Program-made: the position numbers and the translations under genes
Shown: positions 32,094-44,100 of the stretch, one piece after another
How positions within the stretch are numbered: position 1 is the stretch's first letter
Layout of the letters: every line of letters starts with the position of its first letter
Notes under the pieces: model-generated
Database searches by the model: none
Told to the model about the DNA's origin: nothing
The model's input: only the letters and a program-made list of their open reading frames with translations
Source of the DNA: Rostrohypoxylon terebratum
Taxonomy: Eukaryota > Ascomycota > Sordariomycetes > Xylariales > Hypoxylaceae
Length of the DNA: 64,000 nucleotides
NCBI GenBank assembly: GCA_022497145.1
Contig: MU385901.1
Location: 1-64,000 of the forward strand
Direction of reading: 5' to 3'

Positions 32094-34641
32094 GATGAAT
32101 ACCAAGCCCAATTTGGGGGATTTTCCTATGTGTCTATTCTTCTTTTTCTTCTCTTTCGTTCCCAACAACAATTAGTAGGCGAACAAAACACTATTAGGAC
32201 GTTGCGTGTCCGAGTCCCAAGGTTTGTTGAAGAGGTCAGAACGACAAAAGAGGCGGAGGTAGGAAAGCGGAGGGTGGCCTGGGTGATCCTCGACTAATAA
32301 ATGGCATGCCATGTCCCATGCAATTGTTATACTACTACCTGGGGATGTATTGGATGTAGTATTTGGGAGGTATACTATATCGGGTTGGATCCGGATCCAA
32401 CAGGCTGCAGAGTATATGCAAAGTATGCAGGATTATACAAAGTACAGAAGTTGACGAGACTAACAAGACCAACTTGATATCCGCCCGACCAATCCCAATA
32501 GCCCAATACACCCTTCCGTTGGTGCTGGTTACTGCCCGTTTCTGGGTTTCTACACTAGGTTTCTGGGAAGCTACTACTAAGTATGTACGTATCATCTGTC
32601 GCAGCTAATAGGTTAGGTAGCGGGAAAGCCAAGCAGAACCCTAAAAAAAACAGTTCAATGTCCCACCAACTTCAGCTTGGTCCCGTAAAAATCTCTTGCA
32701 AGGTCTTGCGGGGGTTCAAGGTTCGACCAGCGACAGGGGTCCTTTTGCTTATCTCTCCAACAGCCACTGGCGTCTTTTCCTTCCGTCAGCTTGTGAGGTT
32801 GTGAGGTAGGTACGTACTGCGTACATGTACTATGTAGCCACATGTGCATGCATGTGTACACTACTCTCAGGCAAGTATGTCCGGGCGCATATCATTGACC
32901 GAGGGAACCAACTTGCAATCACCCGTCGAGCGAACCATAACCCTTACCGCCCCAGCTTAGAGGCTCTTGGCCTACTGCCGAACTAGCATCTTCCTGGAGC
33001 GATTGCTGCCAAAGAGATCCAATGATTAGACCCTTGGACTCTTGGTCTAATCTTGCTTACATACACTGCCTACTGTACACCTACCTGGCCAGTATTAGCA
33101 CAGGTAGACTACCTATGTACTTTAACCAAGGTAGACGAAAGTAGACCGGGTAGACATGTGCTAGACGAACGGAGGGATTCGTTACATGTTGATAACTCGA
33201 GTAGGTAAGCAAGTCCGGGCTGGTGACATGTCGCGTGCCCTCACTCCTCCTCATTCAATCACTCAATCACTCAAATCTCTCCGTCGACCAATCCAACCAC
33301 CCAGGACTTTCCTCGGCGCCATCATCGAAAACCACCTAACCGATGCGTGAGCGAGCCGTTACGATAATATCGACAATGTCGTAGATCCATCCAGGAGAAA
33401 CGTGGTATGTGATAACCCATTGCCCTGACTAACCAACGGAGCCGCAGCTCTTAGCCCGCATGTGATGTACCACCATCGAGGCCGTCGACACGATTGGAGA
33501 ACAAACCCGCATCGGCTACTCAATCGCAGGATTAAGTCGAATGGGACGCATCTGATTCCCCAGACTCGCCGGCTATCGTCATTTGCACCAGACAAGGTCC
33601 ACCAGCCACCGCCGACCAACCAACGTACCAAGAGACGCCGTTAGTGCGCGGTCGTATTGCTCCTCGCGATAGAAACGATGGAGACCGAGAGCCCTGTACG
33701 GCCTAGCCTCTTCGCCTCTTCGCGCGGGCTCTAGTACATATACGTTAGATAAATAATTAATGATTTTGAGTGCTTAACACAGATGGGGAAGTCAAGGAAG
33801 CCTTAGGGGGGAGAACCGCGCCAGCTTCTAGATCGGGCAAAAGAGCGGACCAACTACGCTAACGTGCGCTAAAGCCTGATAGGCCAGCACCTCCATTCAA
33901 CGATATTTACCTACGCCAAGGAGCTAACCGGAAGGGCCAAGCCTCGAGAGGCCGACGCCAACGGGACACCGACGGCTCAAGCAATCCGCTACGCTCTAGC
34001 TCACTCATTGGAGCAGAGGCCTTTAGCATATCACAGCATGTTATTACAGCACTTTCAGCCAATCACCGTTACCTAAGATATCGCACGTTAGCTGCTTGTG
34101 GCGATCAAGCAAGCAGATCCCACGGACACCCGCCAAGATGAAGGCCAAGACCTTCTAGATTGATTCCAGCAAGCGCAAACTCGACTATGAGTACATACGT
34201 AGTATGTACTATGTAAAGCTAGCATCACAAGCGACTCCCCCAGTTCGCTTGGCAAATCCCTCGAACAAGACTCTTTCTTCATGGCATATCAGTCACATGA
34301 TAAAGCATCGTTATGTACTAATGGATATAGGTGTTAAGTAAGTAGGAACCTGCTGCCTTGCGGCGGTATCTTGCGTCTCATTTCCTGCGCCTAGGCTAGC
34401 TTCATCATATCGTATCATACACCAACAGCCAAGACGGCTCATCTCACGCGTTCCGATGTCCTGTGGTGCTACTATCAGGGCTTATATGGCCTACGGGTAA
34501 CAACTTTTATCTCTCTCACCCACGCCACCGACCACACACAAAAAAAAAAAAAAGCTTTTGCCCAACCGTGCGTGCTCCAGATATCTAATTCATCCAGGCC
34601 CTAATATTATTATAGCATTCGCGATGTCATTCCCATTATCC
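32094..34641. other. Intergenic region, 2.5 kb
   Basis: Upstream of the permease and downstream of NUP192. Has short palindromic GTAC-rich strings (GTACGTACTGCGTAC at 32810-32824, TACGTAGTATGTACTATG near 34196-34213). No gene supported. A long upstream region fits nitrogen-regulated permease control, but no specific site is claimed. Confidence 0.4.
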
Positions 34642-37600
34642 TTAGTGGAACAACATCGGTGCCGGTCTCCTGTCCTCTTGTAAACTACCACCCTCGAACT
34701 GTAGATAACGTAAAGATAATTAGCAACCTGTCTTCTTGCAAATGTAATGTCAATAGTGGTGTGATGCAAGCTTACCTCGAGAAATCCCGTTGCAGTGATC
34801 ACGACCATGAACGCCTCAGCCAAGTCGCCAACGCGCTCGTACAGTAGCTTGTCTGTTTTCCCGGTTCCGGTCCCGATCCCAGCTGAGCGCTTCAAAACGT
34901 GCATCACCAGCATTCGGTGCTCGGTCAGGAACCGCCTGCCCTGCAACACGTTGTGTGACCCCCGGCTGACAATCGCTGCGCCGATGATGCGTGCCACCTT
35001 GACCAGGAGATCGTAATGTCTTTCCATAGCCTTGCTATCCGTCGAATCAACCTGCAGTTCTGGGTCCACCGAGAACAGCCCCGACTGCTCGATGGCCCTG
35101 AAAAGATTCGCGTGCAGCACATTCTTGGCACCTTCCCGCGTCTGACACAATTGAAGTAGGAGAGCGAGCTTGGCGTCGATGTAGTTCTGCTGATCCGGAT
35201 CACCTGGAGGAGACATTTGTTAATCCATAAATTCCCGACGGCGGAAGCGCCGAGTTGAGGCTTCTTACCTGTTTGACTGACGACTTCCCATTCCGCCAAC
35301 ACGTCGCGCAAAGAGTCGACGAGTATACCGATGAAGTTCAGTCTGTTGAGGGCTTCCACTACGAAATTCTCGTTCTCTTGCTTGCCAAGGTGTACTAGGG
35401 TTCCTAGGAGGATCAAAGCTGCCGACTGACATGCCGCGTCCCCGCCAAATGCGTCGTCGCACAGAACATTTAGCAGCTTTTCACCGAACGCCTGTATTGT
35501 CTTAGTCGTCTTTCGTAGGCTCGACGAAACTCCGTCCCCGTGGTCGACGAGCCCGGTCAAGTGCCGATAGCAAATACTGTAATAGACCGCACGCAGTTCT
35601 TGATTACCAGCCCATTTTGCAATCGCGCTTAGGCAGACCTGGAGAAGTTGGAAGAGCTTGTCGCTGATTAAATTCTCCACTGCTCGGCTTTGTTTGTCGG
35701 TCGAAGTCATCGTCTCGAAATCCAATTCGAATAATAGCACCTTGGCAAGCCTCGCTAGCTCCAAGGCCGCTGTGGGGTTGTCTGAACTGTACATTTCGAG
35801 ACTGGGCAGCATCGCTTGCAGCGTTTGCAGTATGAAGGAAACCTTGTTCGTGCCCTTGAATTCGTTGCAGTCTGCCATCACCATCAAGAGCTTTGTCCAC
35901 GCTGCTAGAACCTTGTGGCTATACGACTTGACTTGCGTAAACTTATTCAGGTACTGCAAATATTGCAGTAGGGTTTCCTTTTCGACCTCTATAAGTTCAA
36001 GATCCTCTGGATGGATTAGTTGACCGGCTTTAGTAGTCTCATTATGTCGCAAGAGTAGGATTTCCTGCACTTTGTTCAGGTTATATACTCGGTTTGAGTC
36101 GTCATCCTCTTCAAGACAAGAATTTATATCTAGTTCTCCAATGAACTTGAATTCGGGCGGCGCAGTTGCAAATTGCGACTCTTGAGGTAAAGAATCCTGA
36201 AACTCGAATGCAGACGGCACCGATATCACGTCCATACCGTCGATTTTTATTTGACCGCCGAGAGCATCGAAAATCCGTCGTTTCAGCGCAGGCGTGTGAC
36301 CAAGAGAAACGCTGCAGAGCTCTCGAGTGACATATTCAAGTGCCATGGCCCTCATTGACAGGAAATCGACGTAACCTTCGGCTGCAGGACAGGCAAGGAA
36401 GTCTGGCCCACTGACCTCGACCCCATCCCATAGGAAATTTTGTTGGACTGCCAGGCCTTGCATCAGAATATGGAAAAGGAAATCATTTTCTCGGAGTTCT
36501 GTAAGGACGATCTTGGATGATAGAGGAGACGTCCAAAGTATTCTTAAAATTCGCATAACCTTATATCTGAAATTCACGAGCCACGTGGCCATGGAACCCT
36601 CTTCATTTAGTGCCTGGACCTCAATAATTACAGGAAATAACACGTGGAAAAGAGACGATCCTTGGTCAAATGGGCTACCGGGCTCGATCTCAAGTGTGTT
36701 AGATCCGCAGTGGAATCCAAGAAGCAAATGGGCAATCGTCGGCCGATCCGGGCTCGCTTGAAGGCAAGAATGGAGAAAGTCGAGGATGTAGAGTTTGATC
36801 TGGAATTCTGGCGACTCGTTTTCTTTGAACAAGTCCAAAGGAGTTTGAAATTCGGCGATGAAGGACCCAGCTATGGTAGCTGCGTCGTTGTGTTCCTCCA
36901 AGGCCATAATGGCTTTGTTACGTCGAGATAGGTTCGAAGAGCCAGATTGCCAAACGGAAACTATTCTAGGCGACGCGGATATCTTCTCCAAGAGTTTTAA
37001 GCTTGCCAAAGTCAATTCAGGATGCCCGATGCCACAGTAACTGCCAAGGTCAGACATCAGTGCCATACTAATCATGAGACCATCTTCTATGGAACCGAAT
37101 GCGCCATTGGATACCGGTATATAAGGCGAACGGCCTTGTGTCCGAGACGGCGGTTTCACAATCGGTCGAACAAGATTGATGTACGTAGCTTGAAGGTCTA
37201 AAGCCTTTGAAATAAGCTCGACCGCGCGAAGAACACTGAGTATAAGAGGTGAATCTGGTGCCGCTTTTCCGATATCAGCTGGGTTTTGATGTATCGTATC
37301 GAGGATGGCCTTCATGAATTTAGCGTCGTACATCCACTCCATGACTCTAGCGAATGGGTGCAATGTGACGTAAATCTCAAGGCTGCGGCATTTTATAGCA
37401 GAGTCCACATTTACATTCGTTTCGTTGCTGAATATGATTAAGTCCTCATTGAAGTTGGAAACGCAGGTCAATGCTAAATCCAAGCAACTCAGTCGCAGTA
37501 GTCTCTGCTGTACAACTTCCGGGGTATCTTGAGCTCGTACGGAAAACATGTGCCCCAACGCAAAGTCGATATAAGGTTCGATACCAGGGCGCATCCGAGT

Positions 37601-40078
37601 CGATAAACCAAGATCTTCCGGATACGGCAGCGCATCCTTCAGAGAGCTAGACTCTTCCGGAAGAGAAGTCAGAGCGCCTAGAAATTGGATGAAGGCGATA
37701 GCATCGTCGGCATGTGGACTCATCTCTTGAAACAACCCTTCCATATAGAAAGACGGAGGCTGGACACTCGTAGAGGCGCCGGCTCTATTCGTGGATACGA
37801 AAAAACGTCCAGAGAGACACGCTTCTAAATAGTTCCACATAGCATTGTTCGTATCCACAGTCTTTCGACTAAGGAGAGAGGATAATGCCCTGAAAGTGCA
37901 CGCTCTAATTCGAGGCGCAACTAAGCTGCTTACTACCGAGAAGAGCACATTAGCTAGGTGTGCCTGGCCAAGCAGATATGCACGCGCTGCCTCGCTCTGG
38001 CTGGCTAGTTTAGCCATGAGTCTCAGATATGATTCCAGCATTGCCGCGAATTCAGGTTCAGTTTCGGCCTGCTCCGAATTGACCTTTACCCCCCGGTTCG
38101 TATTAGCCTGGGTTGCGGGAGGATTTTCTCTAATTTTATTAGCAAAGTATTCCAACTCATGGATAATATGAGTCCATGTGATGGACAATGGTTTTCGGAT
38201 CTGATGGCCTTCGTCTAGGAGAAACTCATGCGCCGACTTGGCGGAGGTTTCGTCTTCGGATAATGACTGGAGCATCTCGCAAAATGCGGCCTGCACTGGG
38301 GTCGTCGCCCTCCGAGATGCCCACTGAAGAAAACCCGCTAGATTATTTTCAGGGTCTCCCCAAAATCCATCTGCGGCCTCCGGTCGACCTTCGAAAGAGT
38401 AGGCGATGATAAGAAGGAATCTCTCCAGGTTATAGTCTTGTTCCTGGCCTTGGCTAGTCTGGCGCTGTTCATCCTCCTCGATTTTTAGCCTTCGAAGCAC
38501 GTCGGGCATGTTGGATATGAAGGCATCTACAAATGTCTCGAGTTTTGCTGCAAGGCGCATCTGAAACGGCTCCGAAAATGGGAGAGTCTCCGCAGGTAAA
38601 GGTGGTGTTCGTTTTCGAAGCCATTGCCGTAATGACTTCCTGGCGGCGTCCTCCCATTCAGACGCTTTGACATCGGCGATCACCGCCAACATGAAATCAA
38701 AGGCGCCGTCCTTTAATGCTTCCGTGAATTGTTTTGACCTTTGCTTGTCCTCTTTTCTATTTGTCAGTTACGCCAAAGAATGATACGTTAGGCTTGGGGA
38801 GTTTTCACCTTCGTCGATATCAACACCGGAAAGACCAGAACCGGCCGCATCCTCCATATACCAACCACTGTATTCTGCAATCCACCAAGCTCTCACTGCT
38901 GCACTGAGGAAAGGTAGATTCCGAACTTCGTTTTCTGATTGTTCACAGACGATACGGTTCAACTTTCTTGCCTGCTCCACGCTTCCACTTCCCTCCGTAG
39001 AACCGAAAATTGTAATGAAAGTACCGAGCACAGGTACAAAGTGTACTAACGAGGTTCGTTAGCGGCAAATACGGATCATGAGTCGGACCAATTTTGTCGC
39101 GGAAATGGAAATAGCGAACTTACCAGTACAGGAGTCGTATCTATTGGCTTGCTTCAAGATCCGAAGAAAATCGAGAAGGTCGTTCTCAACCGCTACGTGT
39201 TTCTCGATTGCGTAGCAGAGAATGACGGAAAGGAGTTCGTGCTGTTGGGTCAAGTTGACGTATGTGAGTTCCACGGTTTCTTGAAACTGAGCCTCGCTGG
39301 CAACACCTAATACACTAGCACCCGCGACCTGCTCGGTAAGCCTCTGGAGCCACGCTCTGATGTCGCCCATCGCAGATAAACATGTTGGCACAAATCTGGG
39401 TAAGGAAGGAGCATTGGCGATTCCGGGGAGTTTCTCTCGAAGAATATTCAGGCTGACGTATTGACTGAGGCATCCAAGGGATCCAGTATTCTCACCGACT
39501 TGTTCAGCGAGCAGTTCGTCCTCTTCCTTAGCAAGTTCTAAGAGCAGCAATATACAGTTGAGCACGAAGCTCCTCTGCTGGTGGAATCGTATGATGGCGC
39601 ATTCTTTCCTAGAACGTCCCAACGCGATCTCATCGTTTTCGGAGAGGATGGTTAATTTGGCTGCTTCGATTTCATCTAATTCTAAGGTGTCGGCAACTTG
39701 TAAGACGAGTTCTTGGAAATCTTTATTGAAAGTGTATTCTTCGTCGAAGATTTTAGTTTTTCCTACATGAAAACTATTGTCAGTCCAAGCAAGTTAGGAT
39801 GGGTAGGATGGGTAGGATGGGTAAAATGGGTAGAATAGAATAACAAATAGCATACCTGACAACACGGCATCTCGACTCTCTTTTTTCCTTCCGGGTTTTT
39901 CTTGTAATGCCTTAAACCTTGGGCTCAATTCGTCTAAGAGATCGCCTGAAGTTTGTATAAAGCGCAATAACAAGTCGTTCCGGACCTCTAATTCGCGGTC
40001 GGCTTTGAGGGCCTCGGCTGTGTTGCTCAGGTTTTTATGAAGAGCCTGGAGGGCTAACAGTCCACTATCGTCCGCCAT
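34642..40078 (-). CDS. NUP192: Nucleoporin Nup192 (Nup205 orthologue)
   Basis: Large alpha-solenoid scaffold protein of the inner ring of the nuclear pore complex, partner of Nic96/Nup53. Six exons on the minus strand: 40078-39856, 39762-39124, 39045-38809, 38751-35269, 35203-34776, 34698-34642. Phases close at 1688 aa, close to family length. The N-terminus (LLALQALHKNLSN) and the block KIFDEEYTFNKDFQELVLQ are recognisable family sequence. The long fourth exon holds most of the solenoid. The last exon is only 57 nt and encodes a tail ending RRPAPMLFH, a typical fungal Nup192 end. Exon 4 uses the acceptor AAAAG at 38752, because the nearer TAG at 38757 breaks the frame. Intron 1 carries a short tandem repeat. 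Head to head with TEL1 across about 1.0 kb. Confidence 0.93.
39796..39831. repeat. 9-bp tandem repeat in NUP192 intron 1
   Basis: Three perfect AGGATGGGT units (39796-39822) followed by a diverged fourth (AAAATGGGT). It lies wholly within intron 1 (39855-39763), so it does not alter the protein. Confidence 0.85.
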
Positions 40079-41123
40079 GCTTCGTACTCTTGAATTCTAT
40101 CGCATTGTCGCGTGGTTTGGTGTGAAAGAATAGGATTGTGATGCAATATTGCAATATTGCAATATATATGCACCACTTATCGGGTTATCCCGCCGTTTTC
40201 TATTGTTTGTGCACTCGGTGCTTTGGCGGGAATGTTGTGTTGTTTCTTGCAAAGACGCAGAAAGGGCCGCGAACCGCAATCTTCAGAAATTCAATTCAGT
40301 AAGAAAATGATAAAATGATGCTGCCGGACGTGTCAAAGCCAAAGCAGTAGCCGCTAAGGTGCTACCTACCTAGTCAGGTACCCGCTTTTCTGTCTTTACC
40401 GTTACTCGTTCTAGTTTAGTGTCAATCTTGTGCCTGGAATATTCTCACGAGTAAGGAAGGCGGTCAGTTTTTGCCGGCGAAACGAGGTATGAGCTAAGAC
40501 TTTTACGGGTAGGAACGTCTCCAGGGCTACCAATAAACAAAGTTAGAGAAGCTGTAGCCTACCCCAGCCTACCCTGCCTGCTGGAACTTACGTCGTAGAA
40601 CCTCTGCCTCTTATTAGATAATGGATACAAGCCTATCATCTATCAAGTCGACGAGAAAAAGCACAACTGCGTCTCCAACATTCGGATTCCAACTAGTATG
40701 TTCTGACAAATTCTACTATTCCGACCCTTCGTACTCACAATGTCTATAGCAATTTGGGCTCGTTAGTTGACAACCCGGCACTACCAATAACGAAACGGTT
40801 CACGTTACTGACTGAGATGAGTTTCATACTCATCAAACCAGTCAGTTACTAGGTACCAACATACCTACCTACCAGGTACCTACTACCTAGTCATAGTTAT
40901 TGGACAAGATGGGACTGCAGCCACATTCGGTCTCTGGTTGAAGTTGATGTCATATTACATATCGTGGCAGATAGGTGGTTTCTCAGGTCACATCGTTTGC
41001 GTCTCGCTTGGCGACCATAAAAACCCTCCAACTTATTCTCTTCTTATGAGGCGGATATATCATTCGTTTTTTTTTTTTTACAAAGCAAGTTTAGGTGAGA
41101 AGAAATGAAGTGAAAGTGGCAAG
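40079..41123. other. Divergent intergenic region between NUP192 and TEL1
   Basis: Shared 5' space of two genes with nuclear functions. Next to NUP192 it holds a GCAATATT repeat. Dispersed motifs occur at 40361-40380 and 40850-40890 (CTAGGTACC, ACCTACCTACCAGGTACC). A T-tract lies at 41069-41080. No gene seen. Confidence 0.5.
40143..40166. repeat. (GCAATATT)3 tandem repeat
   Basis: Two perfect octamers and one ending TATA, 65-88 nt upstream of the NUP192 start codon, possibly in its 5' leader or core promoter. Confidence 0.75.
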
Positions 41124-44100
41124 ATGGCACCTCGTTTGAGAACACGACAAATTACTATGGATGGCGCCCGAAGTAGGTTACATTGTATAAGTACCCAGAC
41201 TCTGTTCAGATGATGCTAAAAGTGAGACAGTCGCTATCGAGAGCGGTAACAGCACAACTCGTTCGTCGGGTTTAGACGGTGAGACCGCCAATATCTTCTG
41301 AATTTTTTTAAAAAAAACATATTAATATTATTTTTACTAGATTTGATTCACATATTCAAGGAACAAGCGAAAGCCTCCAATTTGTGAGTACCTAGTTGCT
41401 AGCACATCGTCACCATCCTCACAGATTATCGAGCCTTGAATTGACGTGTTCTAGTTCAAATCTAGATGATAAAAGCTACCACATAACCTTCGAGGCTCTC
41501 TTCCGGTGTTCGTTAGCTGAGAAGCAAGCTTATTATGCCAAGAAGAGTACTGCCGCTACTAGACTTACTAAGTGTGCGGAAGCACTCCGCCTTGGTGTCG
41601 AATTAGGGGCAGGCAAGATAAAACGGAAGACCGTTCTCGCTATTGTTGACCACATCACTCGAACTCTACCACATTCTGAGGACGATCTAGTCCCACCACT
41701 CATTCAAGACTATATCAAAGCGCTAGTGGCTCTCCTGAATCATGCGGTCAACGTTGAACTCATTGCTACGGGTGGTGGTGAGGGTTGGTTTACGTGCGTT
41801 GACTTCGCTGTTGATATCTTGACCCTATATCTAGCAGCTAGCGATAAAGATCTAGCCCCATCGCGAGCGTCCCCGGCGCCCGGCACTGCTCAAGCTGCTT
41901 CTTCAATCTTGTCAACTCCTAGATCTGCGTCCCTGTCACAACGATCCAGCCGGGTTTCACGCAGCCATTTACCGGACCTTCTCCAATGCTTGCTCCATCT
42001 TGCATCTACCCCAAATGCGCCTCTTCTCCAGCGTTCGAGGGAGATTTCATCCGTCGTCATTCAAATTCTCCAGATCCGTTCTTTAGGAATAAGCCAATTA
42101 CATCAGTTAGCATTCGCCTTGGTTAATAAGCTCTTCGTGGCGTCGCAGACGGATGATTCCGACCATGCAAACTCTTTAGCTATGGAAAGCCTACCGTTGG
42201 TGAGCCAATGGTGGCAAACGAAGGCAGCATCTGCACACGACGCACTTCTCAATGGTGTCCGTATCGAAATGATGAAACTATTATTCAATCTTCATTTGCA
42301 ACTCGAGTTTCTCATCAAACAAAACAACAAGCCTTCACTTCTTGGTGATATTGAAAACTTGGCGGAATTATTCTGGGGTGAATATTCTAGACGAGAGGAA
42401 CGCGCTCAGCTCCAACAAGATGATTTGACATATTCATCCGCACCTTTTGGTAGCTCGACATTTCAGGTGCAGTCATTCTCTTTGCGGCCATTCAATGTCG
42501 ACGGCGAAAAACTTTGGGCGATTGTGCACATTATTGCCCTTCTTGAGCGTCTAATATGGAAAGGATCTCAGCAGTCGCACAACGCATTGCCCGGCGATGA
42601 ACAGCCCCGGAAAAAGCAACGGACTACCGCGGGCTTTAGTCGGCTTCGTCAAAAACTGCGCTCTATCGATCAATCTATACAATATACCGCTCTTCAAATC
42701 ATACCTTTTTTCGTTTCAGACATTAAAGTTGAGATTGACGAGATATCAGAACTGCTGTCGTTTTTGATGAGTCAAATCACCAGCAAGAAAAGCAAGGTAT
42801 CTACGTGGGCTATGATCGCTTGTGCAAGGTCAGTCTTCTTCTACATCCTGACAATACTACATACTGATTTTGATTAGCTTGACGCCCCAAATCAGCTCTA
42901 CCAATAAAGATCTGTGCATACTTTGGAAGCAAGTATGGCAGATTGCAGTACGAGCGGTTACCATGACTGCAACCTGCCGTGCCTCGAGTCTTCTACTACA
43001 CTCCATCCTAGCTCGTGAGCTAATGCCGTACCGTGATGTCGCCGATGATATCAACAGTATGATTATGAGCTCTGATGTGAATGGACCAGCTGTTGTGGCG
43101 GATTCATCTCTCATTCTCATGACTGCCCTTCTGAATCTTCGAAATGTTCAAGTTCCAAGTGCTAGTTATGCGACCTGTAATCATGTAATACGTTGGATGT
43201 TTTTCAGGTGGGATCCTGGTAAGTAGAACTCCGATGCACCAAGCCTGTCTTAGATCTAACCATCGCGAATTGTAGCCGATACAGGATTCATATCTTCATA
43301 CTCCAGTCATGTTATGCCGGTAGATGTCGTTAATCTCATGAGAGCAGCTTGCGGTAATGCGAAGATGACGTTGTCTCGACCATCTCAGACGATCTCCGGA
43401 CAAATAGGAGAAACTCTGAGTCAACTCAAAAATCGAGAAAGCCTAGTTAAATACCTGCTTCTATTGGACCCTGAAACGCCTGGATCTTCTGTAGGTCCTA
43501 ATCAGCGACAGTCCATGACTACGGTTACACAACTCGGCGATACTTCGAATGCTCACAGCACAAAAAAACTCATAGCGGAACTCTTCTATCCGAAACTCGA
43601 AGAAATCAAGATTTTGTGTGAGTCGTGGGACAAACAAAAAGACAAGTCAATACAGATCACGCCAGAAAAACTCCAGAGTGTGATCTCCTCTTTGGTTGTC
43701 GGAGCTATCATGCTCCCTGAGATGATGGAGGCAAATTCATCACAATCCCAAGAAATACAGCAGTCATTGTTTCTAGCTCTTCAAAGTGCTTTGGCTGGTG
43801 TCTCGAATACATCTGACAGCCAGGCTCTCTATGATTGCCTTCTTATATCAGTTCGTCCTTACGTGCCTTCATTAACCAGCAACGAATTGAGTAAACTGGG
43901 CAAAGAGTGGAAGTATCTTCATCAATTCCTCTTCGAGATACATGGCGCTTTTCGCAAAAGGTCCGGATCGCAAACTTCCGAGCACGACGATGACTTCATG
44001 GATGTTGACGACGAGTTTGAGTTAAAGGAACATCAGTCCAATGCATTGTCTAAATCGATTGAAATATCTCGTCACGAGGCCTCCATTCACTTACAAGCGG

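Noticed and set aside
32700..32740. GGTTCGACC string resembling a tRNA B-box
   Set aside because: No acceptor stem, A-box or anticodon arm could be built around it; no tRNA called.
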